Source: Gilliamella apicola
GTDB lineage: Bacteria > Pseudomonadota > Gammaproteobacteria > Enterobacterales > Orbaceae
Direction of reading: 5' to 3'
Length of the DNA: 64,000 bases
Assembly (NCBI RefSeq): GCF_000599985.1
Contig: NZ_CP007445.1
Location: 496,001 to 560,000, forward strand
In this document: positions 1 to 9,025 of the stretch, in pieces
Numbering within the stretch: the stretch's first letter is position 1
How the letters are laid out: each line of letters starts with the position of its first letter
Notes under the pieces: generated by a model
The model's database searches: none
What the model saw: the letters and a program-made list of their open reading frames with translations, nothing else
Told to the model about the DNA's origin: nothing
Program-made: the position numbers and the translations under genes

Positions 1-46
1 AATTGCGCACTAATTTTTAGTCCTTTGTGATATTAAACAAATTTGA

Positions 47-274
<228 letters not shown>

Positions 275-341
275 TATTTATACTAAAAGTTTAAATTGAT
301 ATAACAAGTCAATTTTATCTATTTTTTATAAAAAACTTTTT

Positions 342-376
342 ACAAGCCGTACATATACATACGGCTTGTCGTTTTT
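342..376 (+). terminator. rpsU-dnaG intergenic terminator
   Basis: A perfect 10-bp stem, ACAAGCCGTA (342-351) with TACGGCTTGT (360-369), has an 8-base loop and a following T-run (372-376). It lies between rpsU and dnaG, where the E. coli operon carries its internal terminator that keeps primase expression low. By analogy it should uncouple abundant rpsU message from dnaG-rpoD; partial read-through is inferred. Confidence 0.88.
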
Positions 377-406
377 GCATATAGTGCCAATATCGGTTGA
401 ATTATC

Positions 407-2188
407 ATGAAAGGTCTTATTCCTCGCGATTTTATTTTGGACTTGATTGCTCGCGCAAGTATACTTGATGTGATCAGCAAACGTGTCAAAATGAAAAAAA
501 AGGGGAATAACTATTTTGGTTGTTGCCCTTTTCATGATGAAAAAACTGCCTCTTTTTCATTGAATGAAAAAAAACAGATCTATTATTGTTTTGGTTGTGG
601 GGCATCTGGTTCAGTTGTGAACTTTTTAATGCAATATGAACGTTTGTCTTTTCCTGAAGCCATTGAAGAATTAGCTAGTATGCAAGGAATTCAAGTTCCT
701 TATACGGATAATGATAATAACCAATTGGCTCAATCAAAACAGATTGAATCTCGAAATATTCGCCGTGATCTGTATACTTTAATGGCTAAAATAACCAATT
801 TTTACCAACAGCAATTAGCATTATCAACCTCGATTGATGCACATAAATATCTGGAACAACGTGGGCTAAATACAGAAATTATAGCTAGGTATAAAATTGG
901 TTACGCACCTAGTTCGAGCCAATTAACTTTTCAAAATATTGTAAAGACCAAAAACGAAGCAGAATTATATGATAAAGCAGGGATGTCAGTTAATAGTGAT
1001 AGAGGTAATCGATTCGATCGCTTTCGCGGGCGAATAATGTTCCCAATTCGTGATAGACAAGGTAATGTGATCGCCTTTGGTGGAAGAACTATCATTAATG
1101 ACTCGGCAAAATATTTAAACTCACCAGAAACGCCTATTTTTCATAAAGGTTTTCAGTTATATGGACTTTATGAAGCTTTAGAAACTAACCGCAATCCGAA
1201 ACAATTAATAATTGTAGAGGGTTATATGGATGTTGTATCTCTAGCTCAATATGGTATTGATTATGCGGTGGCAGCTCTGGGGACAGCAACATCAGAAGAA
1301 CATATTAAACTTCTGTTTAGAGCTACAGATTCTGTAATCTTTTGTTATGATGGAGATAATGCAGGAAGGAATGCTGCTTGGCGAGCACTAAATGTTTTAT
1401 TACCCTGCTTGATTGATGGTAAAGAGATAATATTTACCTTTTTACCTCAAGATGAAGATCCAGATAGTTTTGTACGTAAAGTCGGTAAAACTGGTTTTGA
1501 AGACTACTTGAAAACGGCACCAAACCTATCTAAATTTTTATTTGATGAATTATTAAAGCAAGTTGATTTGAAAACACCTGAAGGAAAAGCTAAATTAAGT
1601 TCATTGGCGCTTCCTTTACTTGAACAAATAAAAGCAAAAGCTTTCCGATTAAACTTATTACAACAACTTGGGCGTTATTTAGGATTACTTGATTTGTCTC
1701 AAATAGAACAATTAATGCAATCAAATCGCCAAAAATATGAAAGTAAGATTTCTAAAACTGTACCAATAGCACAAATGAAGTTAACAACAATGCGTATTTT
1801 GATTGGTTTATTGCTTCAATATCCTAATCTTGCGCAACTTGTGTCTGATATTAATGCTATTGGTCAAGTGAAGATGGCTGGTATTGATATTTTTATTGAA
1901 CTACTTGAATTATGTCAGCGCTATCCTAATATAACTACTGCACAAATATTAACAGAGTGTTTAGAAAGACCGTTTTATAAACAACTTAGTCGTTTAGCAA
2001 CTTGGGAGTTTCATTATCAAGATGATGATATAGAATCGATTTTTACACATACTTTAAAAGAGTTATATGATAATATACTCGCCCAAAGACAAGATGAACT
2101 AATCGCAAAAGAGAGAGTCTCTGGCTTAAATACCGCAGAGAAAAAAGAATTAGCGACATTAATACTTGTTTTATCAAAAAAAGACTAA
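407..2188 (+). CDS. dnaG: DNA primase
   Basis: Synthesises RNA primers for lagging-strand replication together with DnaB helicase. The 593-residue protein is close to the usual length (E. coli 581). The N-terminal CHC2 zinc domain has ligands C40, H43, C61 and C64 (CCPFHDEK and YCFGCG). The central TOPRIM core shows IVEGYMDV and ALGTATSEEH, followed by FCYDGDNAG. The C-terminal DnaB-interaction region is less conserved, as usual. The ATG has only a weak ribosome site, consistent with low primase synthesis. It is the second gene of the rpsU-dnaG-rpoD operon, 132 bases after rpsU with a terminator between, and 84 bases before rpoD. Confidence 0.98.
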   Translation: MKGLIPRDFILDLIARASILDVISKRVKMKKKGNNYFGCCPFHDEKTASFSLNEKKQIYYCFGCGASGSVVNFLMQYERLSFPEAIEELASMQGIQVPYTDNDNNQLAQSKQIESRNIRRDLYTLMAKITNFYQQQLALSTSIDAHKYLEQRGLNTEIIARYKIGYAPSSSQLTFQNIVKTKNEAELYDKAGMSVNSDRGNRFDRFRGRIMFPIRDRQGNVIAFGGRTIINDSAKYLNSPETPIFHKGFQLYGLYEALETNRNPKQLIIVEGYMDVVSLAQYGIDYAVAALGTATSEEHIKLLFRATDSVIFCYDGDNAGRNAAWRALNVLLPCLIDGKEIIFTFLPQDEDPDSFVRKVGKTGFEDYLKTAPNLSKFLFDELLKQVDLKTPEGKAKLSSLALPLLEQIKAKAFRLNLLQQLGRYLGLLDLSQIEQLMQSNRQKYESKISKTVPIAQMKLTTMRILIGLLLQYPNLAQLVSDINAIGQVKMAGIDIFIELLELCQRYPNITTAQILTECLERPFYKQLSRLATWEFHYQDDDIESIFTHTLKELYDNILAQRQDELIAKERVSGLNTAEKKELATLILVLSKKD

Positions 2189-2272
2189 ATATATAGGGTA
2201 TACGTAGATAACAGCTAATGTTCTACATATATAATATACACATGACCAAATAACTAAAAGTGGATACCTTTT

Positions 2273-4114
2273 ATGGAGCAAAATTCTCAATCACAGCTAA
2301 AACTCCTAATCATTCGTGGTAAGGAGCTAGGATACCTAACCTATGCTGATGTCAACGATCACTTGCCTGAAGAGATTATTGATTCAGATCAGATTGAAGA
2401 TATTATCCAAATGATTAATGATATGGGGATTCAAGTTCTTGAAGAAGCCCCTGATTCTGATGAGTTATTACTTTCAGATAATGTCCCTGATGAAGAAGCC
2501 GTTGAAGCAGCAACAGCATTAGTATTATCTAATGTTGAGTCAGAAATAGGTCGAACAACTGATCCTGTTCGTATGTATATGCGAGAAATGGGAGCAGTAG
2601 AGCTTTTAACTCGTGAAGGTGAAATTGACATTGCCAAACGTATTGAAGATGGCATTAATCAGGTTCAAACTTCAGTGTCTGAATACCCAGAAGCGATTAC
2701 TTATCTACTTGAGCAATATAACTTAGTTGAAACTGGACAAGTTCGGTTGTCTGATATAATTACTGGTTTTGTTGATCCAAATGCAGAGGAAGTAACCGAA
2801 GAATTGCCTGAAGATTTAGAGGACAGTGAAGCCGAGATCGAAATCGACGATAGTGACGATGAAAATGAAGATGAGGATGGGGATTCATCTGCTGATGAAG
2901 ATGTTTCGATTGATCCTGAAGTAGCTAGGGCAAAATTTGCTGAATTACAAGAACAGCACAATAAAACTTCTGAAGCTATTAAAAAATATGGACGAGGCCA
3001 CAAAAAAGCACAAAAAGAGATCGAAAATTTATCAGAGATTTTCAAACAATTTCGTTTAGTCGCTAAACAATTCGATATACTTGTCAACAATATGAGAAGT
3101 ATGATGGATCGCGTAAGAGCACATGAACGTGTGATTATGAAGATCTGCGTTGAACAATGTAAGATGCCGAAAAAACAATTTATGAATTATTTCACTGGAA
3201 ATGAAAATAACATGGATTGGTATAATAAAGCATTAACTTCGAAAAGCGCTTTTGCGGTTAATTTAAAAGATTTCGAGGAGCAAATTGCTGCACAAGTTAA
3301 TTTGTTGCAACAAATTGAAACGGAAACTAATCTTTCTATTGAGCAAATTAAAGATATTAATCGTCGTATGTCTATTGGTGAAGCAAAAGCACGACGCGCT
3401 AAGAAAGAAATGGTTGAAGCAAACTTACGTTTAGTTATTTCTATAGCAAAAAAATACACTAACCGTGGATTACAGTTCTTAGATCTAATTCAAGAAGGTA
3501 ATATCGGTCTGATGAAAGCTGTAGATAAGTTTGAATACCGTCGAGGTTATAAATTCTCAACTTATGCAACTTGGTGGATTAGACAAGCCATCACACGTTC
3601 AATTGCCGACCAAGCAAGAACAATTCGTATTCCAGTACATATGATTGAGACGATTAATAAGTTAAATCGTATTTCACGCCAAATGTTACAAGAAATTGGT
3701 CGCGAACCGACACCAGAAGAATTATCTGAACGTATGCAAATGCCAGAAGATAAAATTCGCAAAGTGTTGAAGATTGCTAAAGAACCAATCTCAATGGAAA
3801 CGCCAGTTGGTGATGATGAAGATTCACATTTAGGTGACTTTATTGAAGATACCGCATTAGAGCAACCATTAGATGCAGCAACATCTGAAAGCTTGCGTAG
3901 TGCAACACGTGATATCTTATCTGGTTTAACACCACGCGAAGCAAAAGTATTACGTATGCGATTTGGTATTGATATGAATACTGATCATACGCTTGAAGAA
4001 GTAGGTAAACAATTTGATGTGACACGTGAACGTATTCGTCAAATTGAAGCTAAAGCATTACGTAAATTACGTCATCCAAGTCGTTCGGATGTTCTTCGTA
4101 GCTTCTTAGAATAA
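2273..4114 (+). CDS. rpoD: RNA polymerase sigma-70 factor
   Basis: Housekeeping sigma factor that directs RNA polymerase to -10/-35 promoters. The 613 residues match the E. coli length. Visible parts: region 1.1 (about 1-80), region 1.2 ([11 protein letters not shown]), a long non-conserved region with a very acidic stretch (about residues 165-215), region 2 ([31 protein letters not shown] and the -10-reading [13 protein letters not shown]), region 3 ([11 protein letters not shown]) and the region 4 helix-turn-helix ([18 protein letters not shown]). The C-terminus RSFLE is typical. It is the last gene of the macromolecular synthesis operon and is followed directly by a terminator. Small antisense frames within it are shadows of the acidic repeats. 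Confidence 0.99.
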   Translation: MEQNSQSQLKLLIIRGKELGYLTYADVNDHLPEEIIDSDQIEDIIQMINDMGIQVLEEAPDSDELLLSDNVPDEEAVEAATALVLSNVESEIGRTTDPVRMYMREMGAVELLTREGEIDIAKRIEDGINQVQTSVSEYPEAITYLLEQYNLVETGQVRLSDIITGFVDPNAEEVTEELPEDLEDSEAEIEIDDSDDENEDEDGDSSADEDVSIDPEVARAKFAELQEQHNKTSEAIKKYGRGHKKAQKEIENLSEIFKQFRLVAKQFDILVNNMRSMMDRVRAHERVIMKICVEQCKMPKKQFMNYFTGNENNMDWYNKALTSKSAFAVNLKDFEEQIAAQVNLLQQIETETNLSIEQIKDINRRMSIGEAKARRAKKEMVEANLRLVISIAKKYTNRGLQFLDLIQEGNIGLMKAVDKFEYRRGYKFSTYATWWIRQAITRSIADQARTIRIPVHMIETINKLNRISRQMLQEIGREPTPEELSERMQMPEDKIRKVLKIAKEPISMETPVGDDEDSHLGDFIEDTALEQPLDAATSESLRSATRDILSGLTPREAKVLRMRFGIDMNTDHTLEEVGKQFDVTRERIRQIEAKALRKLRHPSRSDVLRSFLE

Positions 4115-4135
4115 GTCTTCTTACCTTTAAACTAT

Positions 4136-4161
4136 ATCGCCACTATTGTGGCGATTTTTTT
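4136..4161 (+). terminator. rpoD terminator
   Basis: Perfect 8-bp stem ATCGCCAC (4136-4143) with GTGGCGAT (4148-4155), loop TATT, and a T-tract from 4156. It starts 21 bases after the rpoD stop and ends the operon. Confidence 0.93.
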
Positions 4162-4181
4162 AGCAAAAAAGATTGGTAACT

Positions 4182-5153
4182 ATGAATATACTCCAACGTT
4201 TGAAGATCGATCCATTCTTATTGACTTTAATTTGTGTTGTTATTACTGCAAGTATTTTACCTTGTAAGGGACAAACTAAAATATTCTTTGAGCACCTTAC
4301 AACTTTTGCCATTGGATTGTTATTTTTTATGCATGGCGCTAAACTTTCTTTTCAATCCATTATTATTGGCATAAAAAATTGGCGATTACATTTGTTAATA
4401 TTTGCAACGACCTTTGTGGTTTTTCCTATCTTAGGCGTCATGATGCAATTTTTAGTGCCAACTTTTTTATCACAAGAATTTTATTTAGGCTTTGTGTATC
4501 TTTGTGTTTTACCAGCAACAGTACAATCAGCTATAGCGTTTACTTCGATAGCAAGAGGTAATGTCGCGGCTGCAATTTGTAGTGCTTCAGCATCGACATT
4601 ATTGGGTGTTTTTATTACTCCTATTTTAGTTGGGTTATTAATGAATACTCAAGCTGTTGCTTCAATGAATATATTCGATGCAATTACCTCAATAATGTTA
4701 AAATTGATGTTACCTTTTATTATTGGTCATTTATCGCGTCGCTTTATAATCAAATGGATAGAAAAATACAAAAATATCATTTCTAAAACTGATCGTTTAT
4801 CAATTTTATTAGTGGTTTATGTCGCTTTCAGTGATGCAGTTATTAATGGCATTTGGGCACAAGTTGGCCTTTTATCGTTATTAAACATAATATTTTTTTC
4901 AATTGTATTATTAGTTATTGTCTTATTGATCACGACCTATAGTGCAAGACTATTTGGTTTTAGCAAAGAAGATGAAATTACAATCGTATTTTGTGGTTCA
5001 AAAAAAAGTTTAGCTAGTGGTATTCCCATGGCCGGTGTTATTTTTCCAATGTCGATTATGGGAATTATGATTTTACCTTTAATGATCTTTCATCAGATTC
5101 AATTAATGATCTGTGCTTTTTTAGCTGCCCGATATGCTAAACGAAAAATGTAA
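4182..5153 (+). CDS. Bile acid:sodium symporter-like carrier (YfeH type)
   Basis: Integral membrane carrier of the SBF-like family (PF13593 type; E. coli YfeH is the comparison), 323 residues with about ten hydrophobic segments. Family-like stretches include FFMHGAKLSF after the second segment, FVYLCVLPATVQSA, and FCGSKKSLASGIPMA near the C-terminal core, the last corresponding to the sodium-binding crossover region of the fold. The substrate is unknown; family membership does not prove bile acid transport. I start it at the ATG at 4182 rather than the in-frame TTG at 4173, because the TTG offers only three extra residues and no better ribosome site. It stands alone between the rpoD terminator and the phosphate transporter. 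Confidence 0.8.
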   Translation: MNILQRLKIDPFLLTLICVVITASILPCKGQTKIFFEHLTTFAIGLLFFMHGAKLSFQSIIIGIKNWRLHLLIFATTFVVFPILGVMMQFLVPTFLSQEFYLGFVYLCVLPATVQSAIAFTSIARGNVAAAICSASASTLLGVFITPILVGLLMNTQAVASMNIFDAITSIMLKLMLPFIIGHLSRRFIIKWIEKYKNIISKTDRLSILLVVYVAFSDAVINGIWAQVGLLSLLNIIFFSIVLLVIVLLITTYSARLFGFSKEDEITIVFCGSKKSLASGIPMAGVIFPMSIMGIMILPLMIFHQIQLMICAFLAARYAKRKM

Positions 5154-5222
5154 AAATTGTTTTGCTCATTATCCTATTCTAAAGGATAATAGTACCGTTA
5201 ATTAACAACAGAAAGATCTATT

Positions 5223-6737
5223 ATGTTTCATCTATTTTCTGATTTAGAATTTTCAACTATTGTATTATTAGTCTTTGCATTGTTATTTGTGCTTTTTTAC
5301 GAGGCTATAAATGGATTTCATGATACAGCCAATGCTGTTGCAACGGTTATTTATACCAGAGCATTGAAAGAGCAACTTGCCGTTTTTATGGCAGGAGTGT
5401 TTAATTTCTTCGGTGTGTTGCTTGGTGGCCTCAGTGTTGCTTATGCGATTGTGCACTTATTACCAACCGATTTATTACTCAATGTAAGTTCTACACATGG
5501 GCTTGCAATGGTATTTTCTATTTTATTCGCAGCAATTATTTGGAATTTAGGAACTTGGTATGTTGGTATCCCAGCATCAAGTTCTCATACCTTAATTGGT
5601 TCAATTATTGGTGTAGCACTTGCTAATGCATTTATTATGGATACATCAATTATTGATGCACTTAATATTCCGAAGATGATTCAAATCTTTTTATCATTAA
5701 TTATTTCGCCAGTGATTGGTCTTATTATTGCTGGTTTAATGATTTTTTTACTACGTAAATATTGGACACGTAAAAGTCAAAGCAAAAAAAGTAGTAGAAA
5801 AAGAGAACGTATTTTCATGACACCAGAGCAACGTGAAAAACTCTATGGTAAGAAAAAGCCTCCATTTTGGATTCGCATAATGCTTATTATATCAGCAGCT
5901 GGTGTTAGCTTTTCACATGGCGCTAACGATGGTCAAAAAGGAATTGGTTTATTAATGTTAGTACTGATGGGCATTGCTCCGGCAGGTTTTATTGTTAATA
6001 TGAGTGCGTCAACTTATGATATAACCAATACCCGTAATGCTATCCATAATATTGAAGACTATTTTGTCACTCATAATCAAGATTTAACAACTGTAATTGG
6101 CTCTCAATCTACAGTTGACTCTAGTGCGCCTATCAGCGATTTAAATCAATATCATTGTGATTATTCGCGTTCTTTTATTACATTAAATATTGCTAATAAT
6201 CTATTTAATAAAATGAATGATTATGAATCTCTTACTGTTGAGCAACGTTCACAAGCTAGACGTATACTACTTTGCTTGTCCGATACTGTTTCACATGTTG
6301 CTAAACAACCAAATATTTCATCAGAAGATAAACAATATTTAAAATCGGTCAATAATGACTTACTTAAAACAATTGAATATGCACCTATCTGGATCATTAT
6401 TTCTGTTGCTTCAGCGCTTGCTATTGGTACTATGATTGGATGGCGTCGAGTTGCTGTTACCATTGGTGAAAAAATTGGTAAAAAAGGGATGACTTATGCT
6501 CAAGGTGTTTCGGCGCAAATTACTACAGCACTTTCAATTGGTATTGCTAGCTATACAGGTATGCCAGTATCAACTACTCAAGTCCTTTCGTCATCGGTGG
6601 CTGGAACAATGATTGTTGATGGTGGTGGTGTACAAAGCAAAACGATTAAAAATATTGCATTAACATGGATTTTGACATTGCCGATTTCAATTTTGTTATC
6701 TGGGTCACTTTTTTGGCTTGCTCAAAAATTAATTTAG
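5223..6737 (+). CDS. pitA: Low-affinity inorganic phosphate transporter (Pit family)
   Basis: Proton-coupled uptake of metal-phosphate across the inner membrane. The 504 residues are close to E. coli PitA (499). The two Pit signature repeats are visible: [20 protein letters not shown] near the N-terminus and [15 protein letters not shown] after the first cluster of membrane segments. A basic cytoplasmic linker ([18 protein letters not shown]) separates the halves, and a hydrophilic loop of about 120 residues precedes the last membrane block. The universal stress gene lies 65 bases downstream; pit and usp genes are also neighbours in enteric bacteria. Pit versus PitB cannot be distinguished from sequence alone. 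Confidence 0.9.
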   Translation: MFHLFSDLEFSTIVLLVFALLFVLFYEAINGFHDTANAVATVIYTRALKEQLAVFMAGVFNFFGVLLGGLSVAYAIVHLLPTDLLLNVSSTHGLAMVFSILFAAIIWNLGTWYVGIPASSSHTLIGSIIGVALANAFIMDTSIIDALNIPKMIQIFLSLIISPVIGLIIAGLMIFLLRKYWTRKSQSKKSSRKRERIFMTPEQREKLYGKKKPPFWIRIMLIISAAGVSFSHGANDGQKGIGLLMLVLMGIAPAGFIVNMSASTYDITNTRNAIHNIEDYFVTHNQDLTTVIGSQSTVDSSAPISDLNQYHCDYSRSFITLNIANNLFNKMNDYESLTVEQRSQARRILLCLSDTVSHVAKQPNISSEDKQYLKSVNNDLLKTIEYAPIWIIISVASALAIGTMIGWRRVAVTIGEKIGKKGMTYAQGVSAQITTALSIGIASYTGMPVSTTQVLSSSVAGTMIVDGGGVQSKTIKNIALTWILTLPISILLSGSLFWLAQKLI

Positions 6738-6802
6738 TAGTAAAAAGAGAGTATAAATTTAAAATTTAACCTGAGCGTCAAAATAGAAAGGAGTAAAATA
6801 TC

Positions 6803-7255
6803 ATGGCTTATAAACATATATTAGTCGCAGTGGATTTATCACCTGAAAGTGAAGTTCTTGTCGAAAAGGCGGTCTCTATGGCAAGACCATATAATGCTCA
6901 AATCTCTTTGATCCACGTTGGTATTAACTATTCTGATCTATATACAGGGTTAGTTGATATTAATATGAATGATATGAAAGACAAAATCACAGAAGATGCG
7001 CACATTGCTTTGAATAAACTGGCTGATGATGCAGGATATCCTATTGCACACACACTTTCAGGAAATGGTGAATTTGGTCAAGTATTAATTGAAGCAATTC
7101 ACGAATATGGCGCTGATCTTGTTGTATGTGGCCATCATCAGGATTTTTGGAGTAAGTTAATGTCTTCTGCTCGTCAATTAATCAATAATACTCATATTGA
7201 TACACTGATTGTTCCATTGAAAGACGAAGAACCATCAGAAGAACCAGCTAAATGA
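6803..7255 (+). CDS. uspA: Universal stress protein A family
   Basis: Cytoplasmic universal stress protein, one Usp domain of 150 residues. It opens with [16 protein letters not shown], the Usp first strand with its conserved Asp, and continues with SLIHVG and DLVVCGHH(Q)[12 protein letters not shown]. The last element replaces the ATP-binding G-x2-G-x9-G-S/T motif with a UspA-type non-glycine version, so it is probably not an ATP-binder. The acidic tail [10 protein letters not shown] is unusual. An AAAGGAG ribosome site sits upstream. It lies after the phosphate transporter and before a strong terminator, so read-through from pitA is possible. Confidence 0.88.
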   Translation: MAYKHILVAVDLSPESEVLVEKAVSMARPYNAQISLIHVGINYSDLYTGLVDINMNDMKDKITEDAHIALNKLADDAGYPIAHTLSGNGEFGQVLIEAIHEYGADLVVCGHHQDFWSKLMSSARQLINNTHIDTLIVPLKDEEPSEEPAK

Positions 7256-7269
7256 AATTTAAATATAAG

Positions 7270-7292
7270 CCCGCTTTATTAGCGGGTTTTTT
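7270..7292 (+). terminator. Terminator after uspA
   Basis: Stem CCCGCT (7270-7275) with AGCGGG (7281-7286), loop TTATT, followed by six T residues. It lies 14 bases after the uspA stop. Confidence 0.9.
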
Positions 7293-7444
7293 ATAAGAGT
7301 TATATTGCATTGTTGTCAAGAAGTTTCAGATTAACTATACGTTTAAGTATAATTATGTATTTACCACTTTTTGCATATTTATCATATCGATTATAAGAAT
7401 ATACTCATATCTATATTGTCTTTAAGCCTATAAGGAGTTTTACT

Positions 7445-8200
7445 ATGAATATTGCTTTAGTTACAGGCGCTTCCTCTGGATTTGGACAAGCTATTTGTTG
7501 CAAGTTAATAGCAGATGGCTATAAAGTTATTGGTGTCGCTAGACGAACAGATAAACTACAAAAGATATCTGATGAATTAGGTTCAAACTTCTTACCATTG
7601 TCTTTAGATGTAACAAAAAAAGATGCAGTAGAATCAATTTTGTTACAACTTCCTAAAGAGTTCCAACCAATTGATATTTTAATTAATAATGCAGGATTAG
7701 CTCTAGGATTAGAGCCAGCATACCAAGCAGACTATAATGATTGGGAAACTATGATTGAAACCAATATAATAGGCTTGGTACATTTAACTCATCAAATTTT
7801 ACCAGGAATGGTCGAACGTAATTTTGGATATATTATTAATCTTGGTTCAGTAGCTGGTAGTTATGCTTATAAAGGCGGTAATGTTTATGGCGCATCGAAA
7901 GCATTTGTTAAGCAGTTTAGTGCAAATTTACGAACAGATCTTTTAGGAAAAAAAATTAGAGTTACTAATATTGAGCCTGGTTTGTGTGGCGGTACAGAAT
8001 TTTCAAATGTTCGGTTTCATGGAAATAATGAACAAGCGGCAGAAGTATATAAAGGCGTAGATTATATCACACCCGAAGATATAGCAAATACCGTATCATG
8101 GTTAGTAAATACACCAACACACTTTAATGTTAACTCAATTGAGATAATGCCTGTTGCACAAGCTTCAGCCGGATTATCTGTTTGTAAGGATTTACAATAA
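7445..8200 (+). CDS. Short-chain dehydrogenase (YdfG-like 3-hydroxy acid dehydrogenase)
   Basis: Classical SDR oxidoreductase of 251 residues. The cofactor motif is TGASSGFG near residue 7, with an Arg pair (VARRTDKL) after strand 2 that favours NADP(H). DINNAG-type NNAG (ILINNAGLA), the catalytic Ser in LGSVAG and the Y-x3-K pair (YGASK) are present, and the tail motif IEPGLCGGTEFS is typical of YdfG. The E. coli relative oxidises 3-hydroxy acids such as allo-threonine and serine and reduces malonic semialdehyde; the same role is likely but inferred. ATG preceded by AAGGAG. It is monocistronic as far as seen. Confidence 0.88.
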   Translation: MNIALVTGASSGFGQAICCKLIADGYKVIGVARRTDKLQKISDELGSNFLPLSLDVTKKDAVESILLQLPKEFQPIDILINNAGLALGLEPAYQADYNDWETMIETNIIGLVHLTHQILPGMVERNFGYIINLGSVAGSYAYKGGNVYGASKAFVKQFSANLRTDLLGKKIRVTNIEPGLCGGTEFSNVRFHGNNEQAAEVYKGVDYITPEDIANTVSWLVNTPTHFNVNSIEIMPVAQASAGLSVCKDLQ

Positions 8201-8336
8201 TAAAATTATTTGGTATTAATTGGCATATACTATTTATTAAAAATAAAAAACTATGTTTAATAAACAAAATACACTTGCACTTCTGTTGATGGGTTGCTAT
8301 CCTTTCATCTTGTGATTTTGATTGAGGTTTATGGCA

Positions 8337-8666
8337 ATGACATTTTCTGAAGTAACGAAAACATTTGCGACAAGTTTGCCGGGTACGGATAGTTATGTAA
8401 AACTACGCAAGGCAATGAGAGCATTAATTCAAGAAGATCCGAAAAATGCATCGGTCTATTTTTTGATCTTTGGATTTGCCCGTACTTATGTCATGTTATA
8501 TGAAGATCAGGAAGTATCACCGCAATTTGCCGAAGACAATCAAAAATTAATGTTGTCGTATCTTAATATTCTTGATGAAGCTTTAAATAAACAAGATGCG
8601 CAAAGTATATATCAAGCTTTGAATAAAGTTGTTAATGAGTACGAAAACAGCAAAAAAGTTTTTTAA
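8337..8666 (+). CDS. Small helical protein of unknown function
   Basis: I do not recognise a family. The 109-residue product is probably cytoplasmic and largely helical, with charged heptad-like segments (LRKAMRALIQEDP, NILDEALNKQDAQSIYQALNKV) and one hydrophobic patch (VYFLIFGFARTYVMLY) too polar to be a clear membrane span. The frame is open from a TTG at 8322 with ATGs at 8331 and 8337. The GAGG at 8324-8327 is spaced correctly only for 8337, so I choose that start. A strong terminator with a GAAA loop follows at once, marking a real transcription unit just upstream of the threonine leader. Confidence 0.7.
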   Translation: MTFSEVTKTFATSLPGTDSYVKLRKAMRALIQEDPKNASVYFLIFGFARTYVMLYEDQEVSPQFAEDNQKLMLSYLNILDEALNKQDAQSIYQALNKVVNEYENSKKVF

Positions 8667-8670
8667 AATT

Positions 8671-8703
8671 ACAGCCTGACATGAAAATGTCGGGCTGTTT
8701 TGT
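8671..8703 (+). terminator. Terminator before the threonine operon
   Basis: Twelve-bp stem ACAGCCTGACAT (8671-8682) with ATGTCGGGCTGT (8687-8698), one T-G wobble, a GAAA tetraloop, and the tail TTTGTTT. It isolates the upstream small gene from thrL. Confidence 0.92.
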
Positions 8704-8737
8704 TTAGAGTTTAAGTAAAAAAGTTTTAGGAAAAATA

Positions 8738-8809
8738 ATGATTATTTCAATCCGTATGACAGGCATTATTGGCACCTTAGGTACTATTACGCGATCTAGG
8801 GCGGGTTGA
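8738..8809 (+). CDS. thrL: thr operon leader peptide
   Basis: A 23-codon frame, ATG at 8738 and TGA at 8807-8809, too short for routine gene finding. It is loaded with isoleucine (positions 2, 3, 5, 10, 11, 17) and threonine (8, 13, 16, 18) codons, as expected for a leader that senses charged tRNA-Ile and tRNA-Thr. An AGG (8728-8730) gives a modest ribosome site. Its stop codon overlaps the GGCGGGTT segment (8800-8807) that forms one side of the antiterminator. It is not closely similar in sequence to the E. coli leader; the assignment rests on codon content, position before thrA, and the alternative hairpins. Confidence 0.88.
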   Translation: MIISIRMTGIIGTLGTITRSRAG

Positions 8810-8858
8810 TTTTTCCCAAAAAATATAAAAAACCCGCCGCTAAAAGGCGGGTTTTTTT
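8800..8858 (+). promoter_or_regulatory. Threonine operon attenuator (antiterminator/terminator switch)
   Basis: Three segments can pair in two exclusive ways. Segment 2, GGCGGGTT (8800-8807), is perfectly complementary to segment 3, AACCCGCC (8831-8838). Segment 3 is equally complementary to segment 4, GGCGGGTT (8846-8853), which is followed by a T-run and forms the terminator. A ribosome stalled at the Ile/Thr codons leaves segment 2 free and lets 2:3 form, so transcription continues into thrA. A ribosome reaching the stop codon at 8807 covers segment 2 and the terminator forms. The pairing is seen directly; the regulation follows the established thr attenuation model. Confidence 0.9.
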
Positions 8859-9025
8859 ATTGTGTAATAAATATTTTTATTAAAATTTAACTATAGTTTG
8901 AAAATAAAATTATAACTAATGTTATAACACTAAAAGGTTTTCATAATACCTATCGATTTAAAAAAATCGAATAATTGTATTTTGAATCGTAATGGCATAA
9001 ATAAAAAAGATAAGTAAGGTGTGAT

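Noticed and set aside
2431..3090. Antisense open frames inside rpoD
   Set aside because: They are Ser-rich mirror translations of the acidic sigma-70 region, with no ribosome site or family resemblance; rpoD covers the region convincingly.
5168..5190. Stem ATTATCC/GGATAAT between the SBF-like carrier and pitA as a terminator
   Set aside because: Only a 7-bp A/T-rich stem with no T-run after it; not sufficient for a terminator call.
8910..8927. Dyad TTATAAC-TAAT-GTTATAA between the thr attenuator and thrA as an operator
   Set aside because: A/T-rich dyads this short are frequent in this sequence, and no known thr operon regulator binds there.
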